This document shows positions 1-4,662 of a DNA stretch of 9,606 nucleotides, piece by piece. The stretch lies in the NCBI GenBank assembly GCA_934597725.1, contig CAKTSK010000044.1:1-9606 (forward strand), in the 5' to 3' direction. The notes under the pieces are model-generated. The model was not told the origin of the DNA and ran no database searches. It saw only the letters and a program-made list of their open reading frames with translations. This stretch comes from an uncultured Eubacteriales bacterium. Lineage in GTDB: Bacteria; Bacillota; Clostridia; Oscillospirales; Oscillospiraceae. The position numbers and the translations under genes were made by a program. Position 1 is the first letter of the stretch, and every line of letters begins with the position of its first letter.

Positions 1-70
1 GCACAAGGCAGCGCTTTCCCAATCTTGAGTCCTTTCGGCAGTTCCTCAAAAAGAACCGAACGCAGCATAC

Positions 71-106
71 AAAAAGCCTGCAGCGACAAACCGCTGCAGG
101 CTTTTT
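71..106 (-). terminator. Intrinsic terminator of the tRNA-Ser gene, probably bidirectional
   Basis: A perfect 15-bp inverted repeat (71-85 with 92-106) encloses a 6-nt loop. Its arms end in A5 on one side and T5 on the other, so both strands show a GC-rich hairpin ending in a U run. It begins one base beyond the tRNA CCA end on the minus strand, which fits a terminator for that gene. The symmetry means it could also stop plus-strand transcription entering from the left. Confidence 0.9.
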
Positions 107-107
107 C

Positions 108-196
108 TGGCGGAGACGGTGGGATTCGAACCCACGTGCCGTTGCCGGCAAACTGATTTCGAGTCAGCCCCGTTATGACCACTTCGATACGTCTCC
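108..196 (-). tRNA. tRNA-Ser (anticodon CGA)
   Basis: This is a serine tRNA reading UCG codons. On the minus strand the 5' acceptor strand GGAGACG (196-190) pairs with CGTCTCC (118-112), followed by discriminator G and an encoded CCA (110-108). The anticodon stem GCTGA/TCAGT encloses the 7-nt loop CTCGAAA, giving anticodon CGA at 161-159. The T arm contains the typical GGTTCGAATCC. The extra-long variable arm between the anticodon and T arms, with a GCCG/CGGC stem, is the class II hallmark of serine tRNA. It has its own promoter and terminator, so it appears to be a single-gene transcription unit. Confidence 0.97.
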
Positions 197-212
197 ATAT
201 AGTAACTCAATT

Positions 213-241
213 AGTATACACAAAAAGGAGAGATTCGTCAA
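213..241 (-). promoter_or_regulatory. Sigma-A type promoter of tRNA-Ser
   Basis: On the minus strand a -35 box TTGACG (241-236) is separated by exactly 17 bp from a -10 box TATACT (218-213). Each matches the consensus at five of six positions. Predicted transcription starts near 206, about 10 nt before the mature 5' end of the tRNA, which is usual for a tRNA leader. Confidence 0.88.
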
Positions 242-311
242 CCAAAATTTTCAATGGGTCTTGCTGTTGAAGGATTCCGCCGTTATATTCCAGAAATTCC
301 CTTTCTCGCCC

Positions 312-340
312 TTGTCTTTCTCTCCGTTTTTTGTTATATT
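312..340 (+). promoter_or_regulatory. Probable promoter of the antiporter gene
   Basis: A -35-like TTGTCT (312-317, four of six matches) lies 17 bp before TATATT (335-340, five of six). The predicted start is near 347, giving a leader of about 50 nt before the antiporter ATG at 396. It is the best candidate in the space between the divergent tRNA promoter and the gene. Confidence 0.6.
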
Positions 341-395
341 TATTCAGTGATCTACTATGTTTTTTCTCTCCCTCGGGAGACTGGGAGGACCGCCT

Positions 396-2003
396 ATGAC
401 ACTGACTTTGCTCCTTTCCGCCGTTGTGATCCTGGCCTGTGTGCTGTGCAACAAGCTCTCCAGCAAGCTGGGGGTGCCCGCCCTGCTGGCGTTCATCCTG
501 CTGGGCATGTTCTTTGGCTCAGACGGCGTGGTCAAGATCCCCTTCGACAACTATGCCCTGGCCCAGGACCTGTGTTCCCTCGCCCTGCTCTTCATCATGT
601 TCTACGGCGGCTTCGGCACCAACTGGAGCCAGGCCAGGCCCGTCGCCGGAAAGGCCGCGCTGCTGTCCTCCCTGGGCACGACGCTGACCGCCGGCCTGGT
701 GGGGCTGTTCTGCTGGCAGGTCCTTTCCCTGCCCGCTCTGGAGAGTTTTCTGCTGGGCGCGGTCATCTCTTCCACCGATGCCGCCTCTGTCTTTTCCATC
801 CTCCGCTCCAAGCGGCTGGACCTCCGCGACCACACCGCTTCCCTGCTGGAGGTGGAGAGCGGCAGCAACGATCCCTTCGCCTTCATGCTCACCAGCATCC
901 TGCTGACCATGATGACCGGCGATCTGTCCGGCCCGGCCGTGGTCTACCAGATCTTCGCCCAGCTGGTGTATGGCGGTGCGCTGGGCATTGCCATTGCCCT
1001 GGCAGCCCGGTTCTTTCTGCGCCGCTTCTCCCTGGCGGCAGCGGGGTTCGACGCCATTTTTCTGGTGGCGGTGGCCCTGCTGTCCTATGCCGCCCCCACC
1101 CTGCTGGGCGGCAACGGCTACCTCAGCGTCTATCTCACCGGCATCCTGCTGGGCAACAGCAAGCTGGACAACAAGCAGGCCCTGGTGAACTTCTTTGATG
1201 GCACCACGGGCCTGATGCAGATGTTCCTCTTCTTCCTGCTGGGGCTGCTCTCCTTCCCCTCCCAGCTGCCTGCCATCGCCCCGACCGCGCTGGTGGTGGC
1301 CCTGTTCCTTACCTTTGTGGCCCGGCCGGTCGCTGTCTTTCTGCTGCTGGCCCCCTTTCGGAGCAGCCCCCGGCAGATGCTCCTGGTGTCCTGGTCCGGG
1401 CTGCGGGGCGCCGCCTCCATTGTGTTCTCCATCCTGGCCATCACCAGCCCCGCTGTGACCAACCTGGACCTGTACCACATCGTGTTCTTCATCGTCCTCT
1501 TCTCCATCCTGCTGCAAGGCTCCCTGCTGCCCTTCCTGGCCAGAACGCTGCGCATGACCGACACGGAGACCGACGTTATGAAGACCTTCAACGACTACAC
1601 CGACGAGGTCCCCGTGCAGTTTCTCCAGTGTACCCTCACCCTCGGCCACGCCTGGGCAGGGCAGCCTCTTCACACCCTCTCCCTGCCCCCGGAATGCCTG
1701 CTGGTCCTGCTGCTGCGCCAGGGGGAGAAGCTGGTCCCCCACGGCAGCACCGTGCTGGAGCCCGGAGACACCCTGATCCTCAGCGGCCGGGCCGGCGGGG
1801 AGATCTCCGGGGTCCGTCTGTACGAACGGACCCTGGACCCGGAGGACCCCTGGCTGGACCATCCGCTGTCCCTGCTGCCCACCGGTCCCCTGCTGATCAT
1901 TCTGATCCGCCGGGGCGAAGAGGTCATCATCCCCAAGGGCGATACCGTCCTTCGGGCAGGTGACACGCTGGTCATCAACGACAGCGCCGGGGACTCTCTC
2001 TGA
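396..2003 (+). CDS. nhaP2: K+/H+ antiporter, CPA1 family (NhaP2/CvrA type), with RCK_C domains
   Basis: A 535-aa inner-membrane cation/proton exchanger that would release K+ (or Na+) in exchange for protons, helping control internal pH and K+. Residues 1-385 are almost continuous hydrophobic segments, about 12-13 helices. CPA1 landmarks are visible: SSTDAASVF (T127-D128), the ion-binding ESGSNDP (N158-D159) and SGLRGAAS (R336). The cytoplasmic tail has a TrkA/RCK_C-like module (about 404-478, with LVPHGSTVLEPGDTLIL) and a second similar stretch (about 486-530, with IIPKGDTVLRAGDTLVI). Such domains usually gate transport by ligand binding. I chose ATG 396 because GGGAGGA (383-389) lies 6 nt upstream; the in-frame ATG at 357 has no such site. 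It has its own promoter and terminator. The family is secure, but ion preference cannot be read from sequence. Confidence 0.9.
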   Translation: MTLTLLLSAVVILACVLCNKLSSKLGVPALLAFILLGMFFGSDGVVKIPFDNYALAQDLCSLALLFIMFYGGFGTNWSQARPVAGKAALLSSLGTTLTAGLVGLFCWQVLSLPALESFLLGAVISSTDAASVFSILRSKRLDLRDHTASLLEVESGSNDPFAFMLTSILLTMMTGDLSGPAVVYQIFAQLVYGGALGIAIALAARFFLRRFSLAAAGFDAIFLVAVALLSYAAPTLLGGNGYLSVYLTGILLGNSKLDNKQALVNFFDGTTGLMQMFLFFLLGLLSFPSQLPAIAPTALVVALFLTFVARPVAVFLLLAPFRSSPRQMLLVSWSGLRGAASIVFSILAITSPAVTNLDLYHIVFFIVLFSILLQGSLLPFLARTLRMTDTETDVMKTFNDYTDEVPVQFLQCTLTLGHAWAGQPLHTLSLPPECLLVLLLRQGEKLVPHGSTVLEPGDTLILSGRAGGEISGVRLYERTLDPEDPWLDHPLSLLPTGPLLIILIRRGEEVIIPKGDTVLRAGDTLVINDSAGDSL

Positions 2004-2019
2004 CAGCTCTTCCCCCACA

Positions 2020-2050
2020 ACGGGACCATGTTTTCATGGCCCCGTTTTTT
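2020..2050 (+). terminator. Intrinsic terminator of the antiporter gene
   Basis: An 11-bp stem (2020-2030 with 2035-2045, one A/C mismatch) has a TTTT loop and is followed by a T6 run at 2045-2050. It starts 16 nt after the antiporter stop. The minus strand shows no comparable U run. The stop codon of the convergent gene (2034-2036) falls at the loop of this hairpin. Confidence 0.85.
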
Positions 2051-2510
2051 CTATGCCAACCGGACCTTTCTCCCCTGCCGTAAGCACAGAAAAGTACCAG
2101 ACATCTGTCCCCTCCCGCACTGGCAGAGAGACCGTTAGCGCCGGCAGCGCCTCTTGCAGCTGTTTTTGCAGGAGCATCGCAAGCCACCGGACCCCTACCT
2201 CCTCGCCTGTCCCATCCTGTAGGGTATCCTCCCTCCTCCTCTTGGGTTCGGATAACTGCGCTCTGCCCGTCACAGCGTGCAGACCAGGACGGAGCCGCAG
2301 CTCCAACCAGGCGCCCGGCGTCTGATAGAAAAAGAAACGAACCCGGTCCTGGTGATCCACCAGGACAAACAGCTCTGTCACAACAACCTGCCATCGGGCC
2401 TCTCCCGGCAGCGGCCGGTGGAACCACGGCGTGGCGGCAATGGTCCTCACCAGCATCGCCAAGTCTTCTTCCTCTTCGAGCCGTTCCCTCCATTTTTCCA
2501 GCCAACCCAT
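2034..2510 (-). CDS. Hypothetical protein, 158 aa, family not recognised
   Basis: I do not recognise this protein. It is likely real because its ATG (2510) is preceded on the minus strand by a strong GGGAGGAG with 5 nt spacing, and the composition looks like a folded protein. No signal peptide or membrane helix is visible, so it should be cytoplasmic. The N-terminus (1-27) is a charged, probably helical segment rich in Glu and Arg. Residues 39-75 look like beta strands (WQVVVTELFVLVD, then VRFFFYQ and AWLELRLRPG). A charged loop follows (about 87-104), then a helix (about 106-122) and a last strand pair (TVSLPV, VWYFSVL). Trp and other aromatics are frequent (W3, W7, W29, W40, W69). It is divergent from the XRE regulator and convergent with the antiporter, so it forms its own unit and may be that regulator's target (inference). 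Confidence 0.7.
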   Translation of the reverse strand: MGWLEKWRERLEEEEDLAMLVRTIAATPWFHRPLPGEARWQVVVTELFVLVDHQDRVRFFFYQTPGAWLELRLRPGLHAVTGRAQLSEPKRRREDTLQDGTGEEVGVRWLAMLLQKQLQEALPALTVSLPVREGTDVWYFSVLTAGEKGPVGIEKTGP

Positions 2511-2575
2511 AGCATCTCCTCCCTTTTTTCCTCTTGGATCTCATTGCTTCAAAAATAATATTTCTAATAGATTAC

Positions 2576-2604
2576 ATATTACTATTCTTTTAGAATATTT
2601 GCAA
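2576..2604 (-). promoter_or_regulatory. Candidate promoter of the 158-aa hypothetical gene
   Basis: On the minus strand TTGCAA (2604-2599) is followed after 17 bp by TAATAT (2581-2576), each four of six matches. Predicted start is near 2569, giving a leader of about 60 nt. The region is very AT-rich, so other -10 choices are possible. The -35 is palindromic and also serves as the -35 of the plus-strand candidate. Confidence 0.5.
2583..2597. promoter_or_regulatory. Dyad symmetry, possible XRE operator
   Basis: TATTCT-TTT-AGAATA is a perfect 6-3-6 inverted repeat. It lies inside the spacer of the minus-strand candidate promoter and immediately beside the -35 shared with the plus-strand candidate. 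A second small palindrome, ATCTT-T-AAGAT (2616-2626), overlaps the plus-strand -10. XRE regulators often bind short dyads in the divergent space beside their own gene, so this is a reasonable operator, but binding is inferred. In AT-rich DNA such a repeat could also be chance. Confidence 0.4.
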
Positions 2605-2626
2605 GAAGAAATTATATCTTTAAGAT
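2599..2626 (+). promoter_or_regulatory. Candidate promoter of the XRE regulator
   Basis: TTGCAA (2599-2604) is followed after 16 bp by TAAGAT (2621-2626), each four of six matches. Predicted start is near 2633, leaving a short leader of about 23 nt that still contains the whole Shine-Dalgarno site. The hexamer TTGCAA is its own reverse complement and is the same one used by the opposite promoter. Confidence 0.45.
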
Positions 2627-2639
2627 GAAGAGATATGCG

Positions 2640-2647
2640 GGAGGTGA
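2640..2647 (+). promoter_or_regulatory. Shine-Dalgarno site that sets the XRE start
   Basis: GGAGGTGA is complementary to the 16S rRNA tail over eight bases and lies 8 nt before ATG 2656. It favours that start over the in-frame ATGs at 2635 and 2647, which sit before or on top of it. Confidence 0.8.
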
Positions 2648-2655
2648 TGATCACC

Positions 2656-2952
2656 ATGCCCTCAGGGCTGGAACTGCTGGGCGATGCCATCCGCACTGCC
2701 CGGATGAAGAAAGGATACACGCAGGAAGCCTTTGCCGAACTGCTGGACATCACACCGGTGCATCTGGCCAACATTGAGGGGTCCCGGCGCAAGCCCTCGG
2801 TCCCTCTCTTGTTTGAGATGATGGAACGGCTGGATTTTTCTGTCGATGCCTTGGTTTTCCCGGAGGAGCAGAAGATACTGCACCTGGACGGGCTGAGCGA
2901 GCGAAAGATCGCGGCCCTTTCCCGTCTGGTGGACGCCATGCGGGAAGACTGA
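2656..2952 (+). CDS. XRE-family helix-turn-helix transcriptional regulator
   Basis: A 98-aa DNA-binding protein of the HTH_3/XRE (Cro/CI-like) family. The HTH domain covers about residues 7-66: helix 1 around IRTARMKKG, the HTH at YTQEAFAELLDITPVHLANIE (21-41), then the conserved KPSVPLLFEMMERLDFSVDAL. The C-terminal tail (about 71-98) is short and helical (LSERKIAALSRLVDAMRED). It has no recognisable ligand-binding or peptidase domain, so it is probably a simple repressor or activator. It is divergent from the unknown 158-aa gene and the shared space contains a dyad, which suggests it controls itself and that neighbour (inference). I start at 2656 on the strength of the Shine-Dalgarno site; the longer reading from 2635 would add seven residues. 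Target and signal cannot be told from sequence. Confidence 0.9.
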   Translation: MPSGLELLGDAIRTARMKKGYTQEAFAELLDITPVHLANIEGSRRKPSVPLLFEMMERLDFSVDALVFPEEQKILHLDGLSERKIAALSRLVDAMRED

Positions 2953-2985
2953 ACGCCCATCCCACGGCGTGTGGGGTGGGCGTTT
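2953..2985 (+). terminator. Hairpin after the XRE gene, probable terminator
   Basis: A 13-bp stem with one T-G wobble (2953-2965 with 2971-2983) and a 5-nt loop begins at the base after the XRE stop. Only TTT follows, so termination may be partial. A second hairpin 20 bases further on (3003-3032) could complete it. Confidence 0.6.
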
Positions 2986-3000
2986 GGGGCGCGCAGAGAC

Positions 3001-3032
3001 AAAAAGACCGGCAGCGGTTGCTGCCGGTCTTT
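3001..3032 (-). terminator. Intrinsic terminator of the uvrC-rsmD-coaD-coiled-coil group
   Basis: A perfect 13-bp stem (3003-3015 with 3020-3032) with loop GGTT is followed on the minus strand by a T5 run (3005-3001). It begins 9 nt after the stop of the last minus-strand gene. On the plus strand it ends in TTTGCATTT, so it may also help stop XRE transcripts. Confidence 0.88.
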
Positions 3033-3041
3033 GCATTTAGC

Positions 3042-3593
3042 TTATTCGTCGTCCTCGTCTGCCTCGGCGTCATACATGGACCGCCGGGAAGAAGGCTGGC
3101 TCCGGGGAGGCGGGTTCCCGGCCAGAGCTCCCAGCGCAGAGCGGAACTTGGCCCGGGAGTGCTTGACCTCGTCGTAGGCATCGGCTACGGCCTCTTCCAT
3201 CCGGCGCAGGGTATCCTCGCAGTACTCGTTGGCAGCCGCCTTGAGCAGGCGGCACTGTTCCTCGGTCTCCGCCAGGATCTGATCGGCCTTTTTCTCGGCC
3301 TCCCGCACGATGGCGTTCTCGTTGATCAGGTGCTTGGCGTAGTCCTCTGCCTGATCCCGCAGGTCGTCTGCCTCCCGCTTGGCGGAGGCGATATAGTCAT
3401 TTCGGTTGGCCACCAGATCCTTTGCCCGCTTGATCTCCACGGGCAGCTCGGCCTTCACGTCGTCGATCATATCCAGGACCCGGTCCCGGTCGACCACACA
3501 TCTCTCGTTGTTCAGAGGGGCGTTTTTGGCCTCTTCGATCTCGGTATACAAAAGGTCCAACAATTCTTCAACGCTGCCTGCCATCGCATTCAT
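3042..3593 (-). CDS. Coiled-coil protein, DivIVA / V-ATPase subunit E/H-like
   Basis: A 183-aa, highly charged, almost all-helical protein. Residues about 35-155 form a long amphipathic helix or coiled coil rich in Ala, Glu and Lys (AKREADDLRDQAEDYAKHL; EAEKKADQILAETEEQ). The C-terminus is a disordered Pro/Ser/Arg stretch (160-172) and an acidic end (ADEDDE). Proteins of this kind beside coaD in Clostridia are often labelled 'ATPase', but there is no Walker motif and no sign of nucleotide binding, so that name should not be read as an activity. A scaffold role like DivIVA is a guess from shape. The start overlaps the coaD end by 26 nt and suggests coupled translation. AAGGAG lies only 2 nt before ATG 3593; the in-frame ATG at 3584 (11 nt spacing) is an alternative that would remove three residues. 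Confidence 0.8.
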   Translation of the reverse strand: MNAMAGSVEELLDLLYTEIEEAKNAPLNNERCVVDRDRVLDMIDDVKAELPVEIKRAKDLVANRNDYIASAKREADDLRDQAEDYAKHLINENAIVREAEKKADQILAETEEQCRLLKAAANEYCEDTLRRMEEAVADAYDEVKHSRAKFRSALGALAGNPPPRSQPSSRRSMYDAEADEDDE

Positions 3594-4077
3594 CGCTCCT
3601 TACATCCAGTTTATTTTTCACGTCTTCAATGATCTCCCGGGGCAAGAACTCGTCCAGATTGGCGTGATACCGGGCCAGTTCCTTGACCACCGAGGAGCTG
3701 AGGTAGGTATACTTTTCATTGGAAGGGAAGAACACCGTGTCCAGGTCGGGATTGATCTTCCCATTGACCATGGCCATCTGGACCTCCTGCTCGAAGTCGG
3801 ACACCGCCCGCAGCCCTTTCACCAGCACCCTGGCCCCTTTGGTCTTGGCGTATTCGGCCACCAGGCCGTAGTTCACATCGAACTCCACGTTGCTCACCTG
3901 GATGCTTTTCCGCATCAGGGCGATCCGTTCTTCCGGGGTGAACAGCCCGCCGTTTTTCTCGGAGTTGACCATCACGCACACGATGACACGGTCAAACGCC
4001 ATGGCTGCGCGCTTGATGATGTTCATGTGCCCCAGGGTGATGGGGTCAAAGCTGCCGGGGTAGATTGCGATCTTCAT
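3568..4077 (-). CDS. coaD: Phosphopantetheine adenylyltransferase
   Basis: Transfers AMP from ATP to 4'-phosphopantetheine, giving dephospho-CoA and pyrophosphate, the penultimate step of coenzyme A synthesis in the cytoplasm. At 169 aa it is close to the usual 160. The nucleotidyltransferase signature GSFDPITLGH (8-17), with the TxGH motif (T14, H17) for ATP binding, is intact. Also visible are FTPEER (46-51), KGLRAVSDFEQE (87-98) and the YLSSS motif (125-129) typical of the family. GAGGA lies 9 nt before ATG 4077, an acceptable but modest site. It follows rsmD by 36 nt, a rsmD-coaD pairing that is common in bacteria. A strong promoter inside rsmD probably supplements read-through from uvrC. 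Its end overlaps the coiled-coil gene. Confidence 0.96.
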   Translation of the reverse strand: MKIAIYPGSFDPITLGHMNIIKRAAMAFDRVIVCVMVNSEKNGGLFTPEERIALMRKSIQVSNVEFDVNYGLVAEYAKTKGARVLVKGLRAVSDFEQEVQMAMVNGKINPDLDTVFFPSNEKYTYLSSSVVKELARYHANLDEFLPREIIEDVKNKLDVRSDECDGRQR

Positions 4078-4113
4078 AGCCTGTTGTCCTCTTTTCTTTC
4101 CGCCGGCGGCCGG

Positions 4114-4662
4114 TCAGTCGGCCTGGCGCCGGTACAAGGCGGTGCGAATCTTGCCATACCGGTATTCTTTTTGGAGTCCATACGGAGCCGGCACCGCCGG
4201 CCAACCCATAGCAGACCCATTTTCGCAGACTATTATACCATTTTCCGACACAATGTCAATCGCTATGATGGTTTCCAGGGCTTTTTCCAGAAATCCAGAC
4301 CCATAAGGCGGGTCCAAAAAAATCACATCAAAGGGCTCCCGGCAGCGGGTGAGAAAGGCCAGGTAATCCCCCTGGACCACCGTGGCCCGGTCCGCCAGCC
4401 CGGTCAGGGTCAGGTTTTCCCGCATGATCCCCACGGCCTCCTTGCGCAGGTCGACGAAGGTGCAGTGGGCCGCGCCCCGGGACAGGGCCTCAATGCCCAT
4501 CTGGCCGGTGCCGCCGAAGAGGTCCAGCACGCGCCGGCCCTCGATCTCAAACTGGATGCTGGAGAAGATGCCCTCCTTGACCCGGTCGGCTGTGGGGCGG
4601 GTCTCCAGTCCTACGGGTTCTTTCAGCCGCCGTCCGCGGGCGGTACCTGTGATGACGCGCAT
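4114..4662 (-). CDS. rsmD: 16S rRNA (guanine(966)-N2)-methyltransferase
   Basis: Methylates the N2 of G966 (E. coli numbering) in 16S rRNA using S-adenosylmethionine, acting on the assembling small subunit. Residues 22-33 hold the family signature RPTADRVKEGIF. The SAM-binding motif I is VLDLFGGTGQ (45-54), followed by an acidic residue at the second strand (VDLRKE, 70-75). The catalytic DPPY is at 117-120 within FDVIFLDPPYG. Length (182 aa) is normal. ATG 4662 is preceded by GAGGAGG with 7 nt spacing. The first 40 nt overlap the end of uvrC in another frame. Residues 140-146 are written with AT-rich codons, including two adjacent ATA, because the stretch also forms a consensus promoter. Confidence 0.95.
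   Translation of the reverse strand: MRVITGTARGRRLKEPVGLETRPTADRVKEGIFSSIQFEIEGRRVLDLFGGTGQMGIEALSRGAAHCTFVDLRKEAVGIMRENLTLTGLADRATVVQGDYLAFLTRCREPFDVIFLDPPYGSGFLEKALETIIAIDIVSENGIIVCENGSAMGWPAVPAPYGLQKEYRYGKIRTALYRRQAD
4232..4259 (-). promoter_or_regulatory. Consensus promoter embedded in rsmD, serving coaD and downstream
   Basis: On the minus strand TTGACA (4259-4254) and TATAAT (4237-4232) both match the sigma-A consensus at all six positions. The spacer is 16 bp, and TG one base before the -10 makes an extended -10. Predicted start is near 4225, giving a leader of about 148 nt to coaD. The whole site lies within the rsmD reading frame, in an AT-rich patch of GC-rich coding DNA. Activity is inferred, but a 12-of-12 match is unlikely by chance. 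Confidence 0.8.

Noticed and set aside
1..68. Open frame on the minus strand running off the left edge, starting at an ATG at 68
   Set aside because: The ATG follows directly on the T run of the tRNA terminator and has no ribosome binding site. The piece is too short to recognise.
1..200. tRNA-Ser 3' end as an integration site for a mobile element
   Set aside because: No second copy of the tRNA 3' end, integrase or phage-like gene is visible in the window.
254..1198. 314-codon plus-strand frame overlapping the antiporter start
   Set aside because: After the first 50 codons it is an out-of-frame reading of the antiporter gene, full of Pro, Arg and Gly, with no ribosome binding site at its start.
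519..2018. 499-codon open frame on the minus strand
   Set aside because: It is antisense to the antiporter, very rich in Gln, Gly and Glu, and matches nothing.
1975..2544. 189-codon minus-strand frame over the 158-aa gene
   Set aside because: It shares the DNA in another frame. The 158-codon frame has the strong Shine-Dalgarno site and the more protein-like composition.
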